From JAXGTD01 sp040775095 (lineage in GTDB: Bacteria; Pseudomonadota; Gammaproteobacteria; Chromatiales; Chromatiaceae), in NCBI GenBank assembly GCA_040775095.1, contig JAXGTD010000008.1, positions 1 through 63,795 of the forward strand: a DNA stretch of 63,795 bases, given 5' to 3'. Positions 8,366-20,177 of the stretch are shown in pieces. A program made the translations under genes and the position numbers. Under the pieces are notes generated by a model, which was not told where the DNA came from, made no database searches, and saw only the letters and a program-made list of their open reading frames with translations. Each line of letters starts with the position of its first letter. Position 1 is the stretch's first letter.

Positions 8366-9769
8366 ATGCTCCCCGTCATCACCCTGGTCGGCCGACCCAA
8401 TGTCGGCAAATCGACGCTGTTCAATCGGCTTACGCGCACCCGCGACGCCCTCGTCGCGGACTTTCCGGGGCTGACACGCGACCGCCAATACGGCATCGGC
8501 AGGGTCGGGCCTGGCCCCTATCTGATCGTCGATACCGGCGGCATCAGCGGTGGTGATGGCGTCGAGGTGCTGATGGAGCGGCAGGTGCGCCTGGCCATCG
8601 ACGAGGCCGACCACTTGCTGTTCATGGTCGAGGCCCGCGACGGCCTGGGCGCGGCAGACCTCGAGCTGGCCGCCGAGCTGCGCCGCACTGGCAAGCCGCT
8701 GACGCTGGTCGTCAACAAGGTCGACCATCTCGACTGGGATCTGGCCAGCGCCGAGTTCCACGCCCTCGGCCTCGGCGAGCCCCAACCCATCGCCGCAACG
8801 CAGGGGCGCGGGGTCACCCAGCTGCTCGATCACGTCTTCGACCGGCTTGCGCCGCGCGACGCCGGCGGGGACGATTCGGCCGCGCAGAACGATCGCGGCA
8901 CCCAGATCGCGGTGGTCGGTCGGCCGAACGCGGGCAAATCGACCCTGATCAACCGTCTCCTCGGCGAGGAGCGCGTCGTCACCTTCGACAGCCCCGGGAC
9001 CACCCGCGACAGTGTCTTTATCCCGTTCCAGCTCGGCGAGCGCCGCTACACGCTGATCGACACCGCCGGTGTGCGACGCCGGGCACGGGTCACCGATGTG
9101 ATCGAGAAGTTCAGCATCATCAAGACCCTGCAGGCCCTCGATGCCTGTAACGTCTGCGTGCTGGTACTCGACGCCCAGCAGGGCATCGGTGAGCACGACG
9201 CCACGCTCGCCGGCCACATCGTCGAGAGCGGGCGCGCGCTGGTGATCGCCGTGAACAAGTGGGACGGGCTCAGTCCCGACCAGCGCGCGCGGGTCAAGGA
9301 GGACTTCGTGCGTCGGCTCGGCTTCCTCGACTTCGCCGCCACCCACTACATCTCGGCGCTGCACGGCAGCGGCGTGGGGCTGCTGCTCGATGAGGTCGAT
9401 CGCGCCTTCGCGAACGCGGTGCGGGACCTGCCGACACCGGTGCTGACCCGGCTGTTGGAGGATGCAGTCCAGGAGCATCAACCGCCAATGGTGCGAGGCC
9501 ACCGCATCAAACTGCGCTACGCCCACCAGGGTGGCCGCAACCCACCGATCGTCGTCATCCATGGCAACCAGACCGAAGAGGTGCCCGACACCTATCGGCG
9601 CTATCTGATCAACCGCTTCCGCAAGGCGCTGAAGATCTCCGGCACACCGATGCGGCTGGAATTCAAGAGCGGGACCAATCCCTACGAGGGACGCAAGAAC
9701 CAGCTCACGCCGCGCCAGGTGCGGCACAGGCAGCGCCTGAAGCAGTTCGTCAAGCGCGGCGGACGCTGA
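8366..9769 (+). CDS. der: Ribosome biogenesis GTPase Der (EngA)
   Basis: An essential double-GTPase needed for 50S subunit maturation. Its two tandem G domains are visible: the first P-loop GRPNVGKS at 9-16 with DTGG at 56-59 and NKVD at 117-120, the second GRPNAGKS at 185-192 with DTAG and NKWD further on. A KH-like C-terminal domain covers about 355-450, and the tail is basic (FVKRGGR). 467 residues is the expected size. The frame is open back into bamB; the ATG at 8366 fits the family start MLPVITLVGRPNVGKS. It closes the forward block from ndk. Confidence 0.97.
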   Translation: MLPVITLVGRPNVGKSTLFNRLTRTRDALVADFPGLTRDRQYGIGRVGPGPYLIVDTGGISGGDGVEVLMERQVRLAIDEADHLLFMVEARDGLGAADLELAAELRRTGKPLTLVVNKVDHLDWDLASAEFHALGLGEPQPIAATQGRGVTQLLDHVFDRLAPRDAGGDDSAAQNDRGTQIAVVGRPNAGKSTLINRLLGEERVVTFDSPGTTRDSVFIPFQLGERRYTLIDTAGVRRRARVTDVIEKFSIIKTLQALDACNVCVLVLDAQQGIGEHDATLAGHIVESGRALVIAVNKWDGLSPDQRARVKEDFVRRLGFLDFAATHYISALHGSGVGLLLDEVDRAFANAVRDLPTPVLTRLLEDAVQEHQPPMVRGHRIKLRYAHQGGRNPPIVVIHGNQTEEVPDTYRRYLINRFRKALKISGTPMRLEFKSGTNPYEGRKNQLTPRQVRHRQRLKQFVKRGGR

Positions 9770-9976
9770 GCCGGGCAAACGCCGCCGCGTTGGATCCGCC
9801 GATCAGGTCTGCGCCAACCCGGAATCGCCGCGATCGGCGCTTATCGGGCACGGCGGGCACCGGCGCGGCAGAGGCGCGTCTAAACTCGCAAGGACCACGG
9901 AGGGCATTTGATCAGTGTTTTCCAAGGGGAACCTTCACGGCTCTGTGTTCGTCGTCCCAGACGAGGGAGATCACCG

Positions 9977-11488
9977 ATGAGCAGCGGCTACATCCTCGCC
10001 ATTGACCAGGGCACCACCGGATCGACCGCGCTGATCTTCGACCACGCCGGCCGGGTCCGCGCCCGCGCCAACGCCGAGCTCACCCAGCACTATCCCAGGC
10101 CGGGCTGGGTGGAGCACGACGCCGAGGAGATCGTGCAGCTGACGATGAGGGTGATCGCCGATGCACTGCGCACTGGCGGCATCGGCCCGGCAGAGCTGGT
10201 TGCGATCGGCATCACCAATCAGCGCGAGACGACGGTGGTATGGAATCGCGCCGACGCCACCCCCGTGGGGCGTGCCATCGTATGGCAGGATCGGCGCACC
10301 GCCGGCTATTGCGACGCGCTGAAGGCCGACGGCCTCGAGGCGATGATCCGCACCAAGACGGGGCTGGTCATCGACCCCTACTTCTCCGGCACCAAGCTGA
10401 AGTGGCTGCTGGACCAGACCCCGGGGTTGCGCGCGCGGGCCGAGCGCGGCGAGGTCTGCTTCGGCACGGTCGATGCCTGGCTGATCTTCCGCCTGACCGG
10501 CGGGCGGGTACACGCCACCGACTACAGCAACGCCTCGCGCACGCTGCTCTACAACATCCACGCGCTGCAATGGGACCCGGAGCTGCTGGCGTTGCTGGAG
10601 GTCCCGGCGGCAATGCTGCCGGAGGTCCGCCCATCGTCGCAGGTCTGCGGGAAGACCGACCCGGGGGCGTTCTTCGGTGTCCCCGGGATCCCGATCTCGG
10701 GCATTGCCGGTGACCAGCAGGCGGCCCTGTTCGGCCAGGCATGTTTCAGCCCCGGTATGGCCAAGAACACCTACGGCACCGGGTCCTTCGTGCTGATGAA
10801 CACGGGTACCAGGGCGATCAGCGGCGACGGGAAGCTGCTCAGCACGATCGCCTGGGGCATCGGCGATGGGCCGGTGGAGTACGCCCTGGAGGGGGCCATC
10901 TTCGTCACCGGCTCGGCGGTGCAGTGGCTGCGCGATGGGATCGGCATGATCGGGGAGGCGGCCGAGGCCGAGGAGCTGGCGCGCGCCGTGCCCGACAACG
11001 AGGGTGTCTACTTCGTGCCCGCGCTGGTCGGCCTCGGCGCCCCGCACTGGGATCCCTACGCGCGTGGTCTGCTGATCGGGATCACCCGAGGAACCGGCAA
11101 GGGCCATCTGGCGCGCGCGGTGCTCGAGAGCATGGCCTATCAGACCCGTGACGTCATCGAGGCCATGCAGCAGGTCTCCGACATCCGCCTCAAGGCCTTG
11201 CGCTGCGATGGCGGGGCAGCGGTCAACAGCCTGTTGATGCAGTTCCAGGCCGACGTGCTGGGGGTCGATGTCGAGGTACCGCGTATCGTCGAGACCACGG
11301 CCCTGGGGGCCGCCTATCTGGCCGGACTGGCGGTCGGTTTCTGGGAAAGCAAGGCGGTGCTCGCCGAGCACTGGGCCCTCGGCGAGCGCTACCGGCCGCG
11401 GATGGACAAGGAACGACGCGAGCGGCTGTTCAAGCGCTGGCACAGGGCGCTCGAGCTGGCGAAGGGATGGGCATTGGAGGACGCATAA
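9977..11488 (+). CDS. glpK: Glycerol kinase
   Basis: Phosphorylates glycerol to sn-glycerol 3-phosphate with ATP, the entry step of glycerol catabolism. The 503-residue FGGY-family kinase has the phosphate-binding DQGTT at 10-14, NQRET at 81-85 and the family signature YFSGTKLKWLLD near 135-146. GAGGGAGA lies 7 nt before the ATG, a strong ribosome site that settles the start. glpD follows 76 bp downstream. No glpF facilitator or glpR repressor is seen nearby. The 207-bp space after der holds TAAACT at 9881-9886, which could be a -10 box, but no matching -35. Confidence 0.96.
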   Translation: MSSGYILAIDQGTTGSTALIFDHAGRVRARANAELTQHYPRPGWVEHDAEEIVQLTMRVIADALRTGGIGPAELVAIGITNQRETTVVWNRADATPVGRAIVWQDRRTAGYCDALKADGLEAMIRTKTGLVIDPYFSGTKLKWLLDQTPGLRARAERGEVCFGTVDAWLIFRLTGGRVHATDYSNASRTLLYNIHALQWDPELLALLEVPAAMLPEVRPSSQVCGKTDPGAFFGVPGIPISGIAGDQQAALFGQACFSPGMAKNTYGTGSFVLMNTGTRAISGDGKLLSTIAWGIGDGPVEYALEGAIFVTGSAVQWLRDGIGMIGEAAEAEELARAVPDNEGVYFVPALVGLGAPHWDPYARGLLIGITRGTGKGHLARAVLESMAYQTRDVIEAMQQVSDIRLKALRCDGGAAVNSLLMQFQADVLGVDVEVPRIVETTALGAAYLAGLAVGFWESKAVLAEHWALGERYRPRMDKERRERLFKRWHRALELAKGWALEDA

Positions 11489-11564
11489 CGCGCCGCGTGC
11501 GGGTGCCCCGGCCCGCCATCGCGGGCGCGTCCGGCCCCAGGGTCCGGCCGCCGACTCCCGGTGC

Positions 11565-13241
11565 ATGGCGATGAGCGCGCGCGAGCAGCATATCGGCCGG
11601 CTTCAACAGGGGCTCTACGACGTCCTCGTCATCGGCGGCGGCATCAATGGCGCGGCCTCGGCGGCGGCCCTGTCCGGCAAGGGCGCGCGCGTGGCGCTGA
11701 TTGACCGGCGCGACTTCGCCGGGGTGACCAGCCAGCAGTCATCGAACCTGGTCTGGGGAGGCATCAAGTATCTGGAGAGCGCCGACTACGCGCTGGTGCG
11801 CAGGCTCTGCCTGAGCCGCAACGAGCTACTGCGAAGCTATCCCAGCCGGGTGCGGGAGATACGCTTCCTGGCGACCGTCGATCGGGGCTTTCGCTTCTCT
11901 CCCCGGACCCTGTGGCTTGGTGCCTGGGCATACTGGCTGTTCGGCAATGGCGCCACCAGGGCGCCGCGCTTCCTGAGCAAGCGCCAGATCGGGCGCGAAG
12001 AGCCGGTGGTCAACACCGACAACGCCGCCGGCGGCCTCGAATACTCCGACGCCTATCTGCCGGACAACGACGCGCGCTTCGTCTTTCAGTTCGTGCGCGC
12101 GCTGATGGACCGGGGCGGCGTTGCTGCCAACTACGTGGAATCGCTTGGCTCCCAGCGTGAGCACGCGATCTGGATCACGCGCGCACGCGATACGCACACG
12201 GGTGCCCGCTTCGAGATCCGCTCAAGCGCGCTGATCAACGCCGCGGGACCCTTCGCGGATGAGCACAACCGGCTCAGTGGCGAGGAGACCGAACACCGGC
12301 ACCTGTTCTCCAAGGGCATCCACCTGATCGTGCCGCGGATCACGCCGAAGCACCGCGTGCTGGCCTTCTTCGCCGATGACGGGCGCCTGTTCTTCGCGAT
12401 CCCCATGGACGGTCGCACCTGCATCGGCACGACCGACACCCGCGTCGAGGGCCCCCTGGCGGAGGTCACCGACGCGGATCGGGCGTTTGTGCTCGGCAAC
12501 GCCAACAAGCGCCTGAGGCTGCCCAAACCCCTGACGCGCGCGGACATCATTGCCGAGCGCTGTGGTGTGCGCCCGCTCGTGGTCCCTCGCCCGGACGATG
12601 GAGGGGTGACGCGCGCGCCGCCGCGGCTTTCGCGCAGGCATGAGATCGACGTGGACCAGGCCAACCGGCACCTGTCCATCTTTGGCGGCAAGCTCAGCGA
12701 CTGTCTCAATGTCGGCAACGAGGTCTGCGCACGCATCGCATCCTTCGGCATCGCCCTTCCCCGCGCCGATGATCGCTGGTACGGCGAGCCGCCGCGCCGC
12801 GTCTACGATGCGTTCATGAGCCAGGCGAGGCGGATGGGCCTGGACGACCATACCCCGAAGACCTCCGCCGAGCGGCTGTCGACGCGGCTGTGGCGACGCT
12901 ACGATCAGCAGGCATTCGCGCTGTTGGCCCAGATCCGCGAGGACCCGCGCCAGGCAGAGGTCGTGATCGCCGGGACGGACCTCCTTCGCTGCGAGATCCA
13001 ACTGGCCAGACGCCGGGAGATGATCGTCAGGCTCGAGGACCTTCTGCGGCGTCGATCCATGATCGCACTGGTGATGCCGCGGGCGGCCATCGCCGGCACC
13101 GATGGCCTGCTGGAGGCGTGCGGCATCCTCTTCGGCGAGCAGGCCCAGACACGCTATGACGAGTACCTCCACCGCCCGGGATCGCTGGCGCCGGCGCAAG
13201 CAGCCGGGCCGGATCAGATCGGGGCCCCCGGGAAATACTGA
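11565..13241 (+). CDS. glpD: FAD-dependent glycerol-3-phosphate dehydrogenase
   Basis: Oxidises glycerol 3-phosphate to dihydroxyacetone phosphate and passes electrons to the quinone pool at the inner membrane, completing the pathway begun by GlpK. The N-terminus has the FAD-binding dinucleotide fold (YDVLVIGGGINGAASAAAL, about 18-36). A DAO domain runs to about 355 and a helical GlpD C-terminal domain follows, for 558 residues in all; the last 30 or so residues are Pro/Ala-rich. Two in-frame ATGs (11565, 11571) precede the conserved part and neither has a clear ribosome site, so the start is uncertain by two codons. The 300 bp after it hold no gene. Confidence 0.93.
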   Translation: MAMSAREQHIGRLQQGLYDVLVIGGGINGAASAAALSGKGARVALIDRRDFAGVTSQQSSNLVWGGIKYLESADYALVRRLCLSRNELLRSYPSRVREIRFLATVDRGFRFSPRTLWLGAWAYWLFGNGATRAPRFLSKRQIGREEPVVNTDNAAGGLEYSDAYLPDNDARFVFQFVRALMDRGGVAANYVESLGSQREHAIWITRARDTHTGARFEIRSSALINAAGPFADEHNRLSGEETEHRHLFSKGIHLIVPRITPKHRVLAFFADDGRLFFAIPMDGRTCIGTTDTRVEGPLAEVTDADRAFVLGNANKRLRLPKPLTRADIIAERCGVRPLVVPRPDDGGVTRAPPRLSRRHEIDVDQANRHLSIFGGKLSDCLNVGNEVCARIASFGIALPRADDRWYGEPPRRVYDAFMSQARRMGLDDHTPKTSAERLSTRLWRRYDQQAFALLAQIREDPRQAEVVIAGTDLLRCEIQLARRREMIVRLEDLLRRRSMIALVMPRAAIAGTDGLLEACGILFGEQAQTRYDEYLHRPGSLAPAQAAGPDQIGAPGKY

Positions 13242-13541
13242 TCGGTTTCCTTGGACGAAGGATCCGGGCGGTCCCGCCCCGGTGGCCGTCCCCGGAATTC
13301 GAGCGGGCTTTACGCTGGACGCGATTCTGCAACCGGGGCACACTTCCACCGGCCAGGATTGACGATCCGCACGGGGGCGCGGCTGCCGGTGCAACCGCGC
13401 GCACCGAATCGATCGATCGGGACCGTCACCGCGGCCCGGCCGGCCCCCGCCGCGTTGGATGCAGGCCAAACACGGGCCCTGTCCAGCGGGTCGCCGACTC
13501 ACCAGCCCCCAAACCGACCCCCTAGTTGACAGCGAGCTCTC

Positions 13542-15515
<1,974 letters not shown>

Positions 15516-15646
15516 CCCCGGGGGCCGGACCCCACAGCACCAAGCCCTGGAGGACCGATGAAGCCCAAACACCAAGGCATCCGCGCGAGGACGTCTGATC
15601 GCATCGGCCGACCAGGACGGCAACCGCTCCTTCGGAGGCCCCGCTG

Positions 15647-17368
15647 ATGGGCGTGCGGCCAAAGGATCTCATCTACGCGCTCGATGAGCGTCCCCCCTTC
15701 GCCCATCTGGTGCTGCTCGGCCTCCAGCATGTGGCCGCGTTGCTGCCATACCTGGTACTGGTGGCCATCGTCGTCACCAAGTCCGGTGACGCGTCCAGTG
15801 TCGCGCACAACGCGATCGCACTGGCGATGGTCGCCATCGCCCTCACCACGATCCTGCAGGCGCTGCACCGGGGCCCGATCGGGTCGGGGTTCCTCGCCCC
15901 ACCGGTCGTCTCGGCCATCTACCTGCCACCCTGTCTGCTGGCCGCCGAGCGCGGCGGATTGCCACTGGTGTGCGGCATGATCATCTTCGCCGGTCTGTTC
16001 GAGGCAGCGCTCTCCGGGGTGCTGCCTCGCCTGCGCCGGATCTTTCCGCCGGTCGTATCCGGCATGATCGTGATGGCCGTTGGCTTCGAGCTTGGGCTGA
16101 TCGGCGTCAAGGAGTTTCTGCATCAAACCCTGGCGCAAACGCCCGACGCGCAGTCCATGCACTACCTGACCGCATCCCTGACGCTGGCGGTGATGGCGGG
16201 GCTCTCGATCTGGGCCAAGGGGCTGCTGCGTCTGCTGTGCGCGCTGCTGGGGATCGTCGTGGGTTACGCCTTTGCGGTGAGTGTCGGGCTGCTCACGCCA
16301 GAGAAACAACAGGCAATCAGTGCCGCGCAATTCGTCGGGCTGCCCGATCCCGGCTTTCTCTCCTACCGTTTCGATGTCGAGCTGATCCTGCCATTCGTGA
16401 TCGCCGGGCTCGCCAGCGGCCTGCGCGTCATCGGGGTCGTCACGACCTGTCAGCGCATCAACGACGCGAGCTGGACACGTCCGGAGATGTCGAGCATCCG
16501 CGGCGGGATCCTGGCCGATGGGATCGGCTGCGCCGTCGCCGGCCTGGCCGGTACCCCGGGGATCAGCGCCGCGCCGAGCCTGGTGGGCATCTCCAAGGCG
16601 AGCGGCGCGACCAGCCGATCGATCGCCTGGGCGATTGCCGTCTGGCTTCTGCTGCTCGCCTGCCTGCCAAAGCTGGCAACCCTGATCCTGACCATGCCAA
16701 ACGCGGTCATCGGGGCCGCGCTGGTCTTCAACGGCAGCTTCATGTTGGTCGCCGGCATCCAGATCCTCGCCTCGCGGCCGATCAACGCCCGCACCACGCT
16801 CATTATCGGCATCCCGACCCTGTTCGGGCTCAGCCGCCAGGTGATACCCGGCTTCTATGAGGCCCTGCCCGATTGGGTTCAGCCCATCACCGGATCGATC
16901 ATCAACATCACCCTCATCGGGGCGGTGCTGGCCAATCTGCTCTTCCTGATCGGGCGCAAACGCACCCAGGTCATCACCGTGGCGGGCGCGGCGGGTGCGG
17001 ACAATCACGCCCCCCTGCCGGCACGGGCGATCGAGCAGCAGTTCGCGGCCTGGGATGTGCCCCACGACGTGGTGATCCGGGTGAAGAACAGCGTCACCGA
17101 TCTGCTCGAGCTCATCTCCGCGGGCGGCAACGCCGACGGCGCGATCGAGCTGCTGCTCTCCTACGACGATTTCGAGCTGGCGGCGCTGTTGCGATATCAG
17201 GGGGTCCTGCCGAATCTGGCCTCGGACCAGAGACCGACCGGCGAGATGGTCGAAGAGCAGAGCTTCGCCGTTGGTCTGACCGGTTTCCTGTCGGCGCTGC
17301 AGGCGGACCGGATCGAACGCCAGGCCCACGGCAATGACTGCAGCATCAAGCTGGCTTTCGACGTCTAG
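15647..17368 (+). CDS. NCS2-family permease with degenerate RsbW-like C-terminal domain
   Basis: A polytopic membrane protein resembling xanthine/uracil (NCS2, SLC23) transporters: about 12-14 hydrophobic segments over residues 20-437. Two things are odd. In the TM8 block LRVIGVVTT (about 259-267), where nucleobase carriers have LETIGD-like residues, the substrate-binding Glu is Arg260 and the Asp is Val264, by hand alignment. Second, a soluble tail of about 115 residues (458-573) follows, laid out like an anti-sigma-factor (HATPase_c_2) domain: AAWDVPHDVVIRVKNSVTDL, then DDFELAALLRYQG, ending GLTGFLSALQADRI. The ATP-binding N-box Glu/Asn and G1 Asp are not preserved. GTP-free GAGGCCCC lies before the ATG. 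It follows amylosucrase by 131 bp on the same strand. Substrate unknown. Confidence 0.75.
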   Translation: MGVRPKDLIYALDERPPFAHLVLLGLQHVAALLPYLVLVAIVVTKSGDASSVAHNAIALAMVAIALTTILQALHRGPIGSGFLAPPVVSAIYLPPCLLAAERGGLPLVCGMIIFAGLFEAALSGVLPRLRRIFPPVVSGMIVMAVGFELGLIGVKEFLHQTLAQTPDAQSMHYLTASLTLAVMAGLSIWAKGLLRLLCALLGIVVGYAFAVSVGLLTPEKQQAISAAQFVGLPDPGFLSYRFDVELILPFVIAGLASGLRVIGVVTTCQRINDASWTRPEMSSIRGGILADGIGCAVAGLAGTPGISAAPSLVGISKASGATSRSIAWAIAVWLLLLACLPKLATLILTMPNAVIGAALVFNGSFMLVAGIQILASRPINARTTLIIGIPTLFGLSRQVIPGFYEALPDWVQPITGSIINITLIGAVLANLLFLIGRKRTQVITVAGAAGADNHAPLPARAIEQQFAAWDVPHDVVIRVKNSVTDLLELISAGGNADGAIELLLSYDDFELAALLRYQGVLPNLASDQRPTGEMVEEQSFAVGLTGFLSALQADRIERQAHGNDCSIKLAFDV

Positions 17369-17587
17369 GGGAACGCCGATCCAAAGCGTTTCCTGTCCGG
17401 GCCATGGAACGTTCGGCATGTTCGAACGCCACCAGTGCTTGAAAATGGGCCGCTTCGCACGTCGCGCCTCGCCATCACTGATTTAGCGTGTTCGGCTGAC
17501 GCCCGCGGCGCCAACGACGGACCCGTACCCGGGCGCGGGGGGCGGGCGTTGGCTCAGGCGGCAATGGCCGCGATGCGCCGGATCGGT

Positions 17588-18820
17588 TCAGCGGGGGTCA
17601 TCCGCCGGGGCCAGCCCACGTGCCAACCGCGGCAGCCTTCCCCCCGTGCCCATGAAGCGCCGCGCCAACCCGTGGCGCGCGCCGGGGAAGAAGTCCAGGG
17701 CGAGCATGCCGAGGTTGCGGCCCAGCCGAACCGGGGCCCACGGATTGACGAACAGTCGTGCGAGAGCGTCGGTGAGCATGGCAGCGGCGCGGTGCTCGGG
17801 GGCGCGCCGCTCGCGATACCCGTTCAGGACCCGCTCGCCACCGATGTCGTCCCCGCCACGCTTGGCCTGCACCAGCAGGTCCGTGAGCTCGGCGACGTCG
17901 CGCAGGCCCAGGTTGAAGCCCTGCCCGGCCACCGGATGCAGGGTGTGGGCGGCATTGCCGATCAGCACCATGCGCGGCCGCGTCAGCTCGTTGGCCAGCA
18001 ACATCCGCAGCGGATAGGCGATTCGGCGTCCGGGACGGGTCAGCCGACCAAGGCGATTGCCAAAGCGTTCCTGCAGCCGCGCGATGAAGGCGTCGTCGTC
18101 GAGCCCGAGGATCCCGGCGCTGTCGTGCTCGCGTGCCGTCCAGACCACCGAATAGCGGCCCGCGGTCATCGGCAGCATGGCCAGCGGCCCCGACTCGGTG
18201 AAGCGTTCGAACGCGGTGCCGGCCTGCGGCCGCGCCGGTGTCACGGTGGAGATGATGGCATGGTGGTCATAACCGCGCTCGCGCACCGACAGGCCGAGGC
18301 GTCGGCGCACCGCGGAGTCACCGCCATCGGCGGCCACGAGCAGCCCCGTGCGCAGCAATCGGGACTGCCCATCGAGTGCGACCTCCAGATCGACCTCGGA
18401 CGCGCGCGGGTGCAGACCGACCAGCCGGGCCGGACGCAGCAGCTCCACCGCCGGCGCCTGGCGCAGGCATCGGTCGATGGCCATCCCCATGGCGCGGGCC
18501 GCGGCGACATAGCCCAGGGCCTCGACACCCTCGTCGCGGTGGTCCAGATGCGTAAAGCCGCACTGGCCGCGCTCGGAGACATGCACGCGCAGGATCGCCT
18601 CGGCCTCGCCGGCCATGGCGTCCCAGAGCCCCATACCGCCGAAGATGCGGCGACTGCCCAGCGACAATGCGATGACGCGCTCGTCGTAGCTCGGCTGCAC
18701 CGCGGCATCGGCGGCGACGGCCTCGACCACCGCGATCCGCAGGCCAGTGTCGCGCAGGGCGCAGGCCAGACTCCCGCCAACCAGACCGCCGCCGATGATG
18801 ACCAGGTCGTAATCGAGCAT
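17588..18820 (-). CDS. ubiH: UbiH-family ubiquinone biosynthesis FAD monooxygenase
   Basis: Predicted 2-octaprenyl-6-methoxyphenol hydroxylase, one of the ring hydroxylations of aerobic ubiquinone synthesis. The 410-residue protein has the N-terminal GxGxxG fold (YDLVIIGGGLVGGSLACAL), the middle DGG motif (VAADGGDSAVRRRLG) and the C-terminal FAD-ribose block LIGNAAHTLHPVAGQGFNLG. The ATG at 18820 was chosen over an upstream Met because it places DYDLVIIGGG at the N-terminus and leaves one nucleotide after the pepP stop. pepP-ubiH-type order is standard; the paralogue ubiI, which often follows, is absent here, so UbiH versus UbiI/F-type specificity rests on context. Confidence 0.9.
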   Translation of the reverse strand: MLDYDLVIIGGGLVGGSLACALRDTGLRIAVVEAVAADAAVQPSYDERVIALSLGSRRIFGGMGLWDAMAGEAEAILRVHVSERGQCGFTHLDHRDEGVEALGYVAAARAMGMAIDRCLRQAPAVELLRPARLVGLHPRASEVDLEVALDGQSRLLRTGLLVAADGGDSAVRRRLGLSVRERGYDHHAIISTVTPARPQAGTAFERFTESGPLAMLPMTAGRYSVVWTAREHDSAGILGLDDDAFIARLQERFGNRLGRLTRPGRRIAYPLRMLLANELTRPRMVLIGNAAHTLHPVAGQGFNLGLRDVAELTDLLVQAKRGGDDIGGERVLNGYRERRAPEHRAAAMLTDALARLFVNPWAPVRLGRNLGMLALDFFPGARHGLARRFMGTGGRLPRLARGLAPADDPR

Positions 18821-18821
18821 C

Positions 18822-20177
18822 TCAGGTCCCCCGTTCCGGACGGTCACCGCGCGCCTGGGACATCAGCCGCTCAATCTCGGCGATCCCCTTTGGGACGTCG
18901 CTGGACAGGATCTCGCAACCCGTCTCGGTGACCAGCACGTCATCCTCGATGCGGATGCCAATGCCGCGATAGCAGGCGGGCACGTCCGCGTCCGGTGCGA
19001 TGTACAGGCCCGGCTCGACGGTCAGCACCATCCCCGACTCGAAGCGGCGCCATTTGCCCTCTTGCTTGTAGCGGCCGACATCGTGCACGTCCATTCCCAA
19101 CCAGTGCCCGGTGCGATGCATGTAGAACGGCTTGTACTGCTCATCCTTGATCAACCGCGGCACATCGTCGCTCTTGCCCTTGATCAGCCCAAGCTCCACC
19201 AGCCCCTCGGTGAGGGTGCGCACCGCGGCGCGGTGCGGATGGTGCCAACGCCGGCCGGGGCGAACCTCCGCGATGGCCGCCTGCTGCGCGGCCAAGACCA
19301 GCGCGTAGAGCGCTCGCTGCGGCTTGCTGAAGCGGCCGTTGACCGGAAACGTGCGGGTGATGTCCGAGGCATAGCCATCCAGCTCGCAACCCGCGTCCAC
19401 GAGCACCAGGTCGCCGTCGGCGAGCCTGCTCGCGTTGTCGACATAATGCAGCACGCAGGCATTCGCACCGCCGCCAACGATCGGTGGATAGGCCTGGAAG
19501 CGCCCCCCGCGTTCGGCGCAGGCGTGCAGGAATACCGTCTCGAGCTGCTGCTCGCTCAGACCCGGACGGCAGGTCTGCATCAGCCGGCAATGGGCCTCGG
19601 CCGAGATCGCTGCCGCCCGCCGCATGAGAGCCAACTCGGACTTGTCCTTGATCAGGCGCCGCTCATGGATGATCTGCTCGGAGTCGATCAGCGCGGTGGG
19701 CGCGCTCACGCCCTTGCGGGTCTTGCCCCGCAACGCGCGGATCCAGTCCATCACGTGCAGATCCAAATCGGAATCGGCGCCAAACGGATAGTGGACGCTG
19801 CGCCGCGAGGCGAGCAGCTCTGGCATCACCTCGTCGATCTGATCCAATGCAAACGCCTGGTCGGCGCCAAACCGCTCGACGGCGCCCTCTGTCCCATGTC
19901 TTCGCCCCTCCCATACCTCGCGCTCCTTGTCACGCGGGCGCACGAAGAGCACGAACGCACCCTCCTTGCGCCGGGGTGCGATGACCGCAATCGCATCGGG
20001 CTCGGGGAAACCGGTCAGCCAGTTGAAGTCGCTGTCCTGACGGAACGGGAAATGCACATCGCGGTTGCGCACGACCTCGGTCGCTGCCGGCACGATCAGC
20101 ACCCCGTCGCGCCCCACCGCCTTCGCCACTGAACGGCGACGCCGCTTGAATTCGCCGCGTGGGATGGGCGCCCTCAT
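18822..20177 (-). CDS. pepP: Xaa-Pro aminopeptidase (aminopeptidase P)
   Basis: A dinuclear-metal peptidase that removes N-terminal residues preceding proline. The 451-residue protein has an N-terminal creatinase-like domain (1-175) and a C-terminal pita-bread catalytic domain. Predicted metal ligands are all present: Asp261, Asp272, His358 (HRTGHWLGMDVHD), Glu388 (VEPGLY) and Glu411 (RIED). The ATG at 20177 overlaps the ygfB stop as ATGA, and one nucleotide separates its stop from ubiH, so ygfB-pepP-ubiH is a tight operon as in E. coli. Confidence 0.95.
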   Translation of the reverse strand: MRAPIPRGEFKRRRRSVAKAVGRDGVLIVPAATEVVRNRDVHFPFRQDSDFNWLTGFPEPDAIAVIAPRRKEGAFVLFVRPRDKEREVWEGRRHGTEGAVERFGADQAFALDQIDEVMPELLASRRSVHYPFGADSDLDLHVMDWIRALRGKTRKGVSAPTALIDSEQIIHERRLIKDKSELALMRRAAAISAEAHCRLMQTCRPGLSEQQLETVFLHACAERGGRFQAYPPIVGGGANACVLHYVDNASRLADGDLVLVDAGCELDGYASDITRTFPVNGRFSKPQRALYALVLAAQQAAIAEVRPGRRWHHPHRAAVRTLTEGLVELGLIKGKSDDVPRLIKDEQYKPFYMHRTGHWLGMDVHDVGRYKQEGKWRRFESGMVLTVEPGLYIAPDADVPACYRGIGIRIEDDVLVTETGCEILSSDVPKGIAEIERLMSQARGDRPERGT

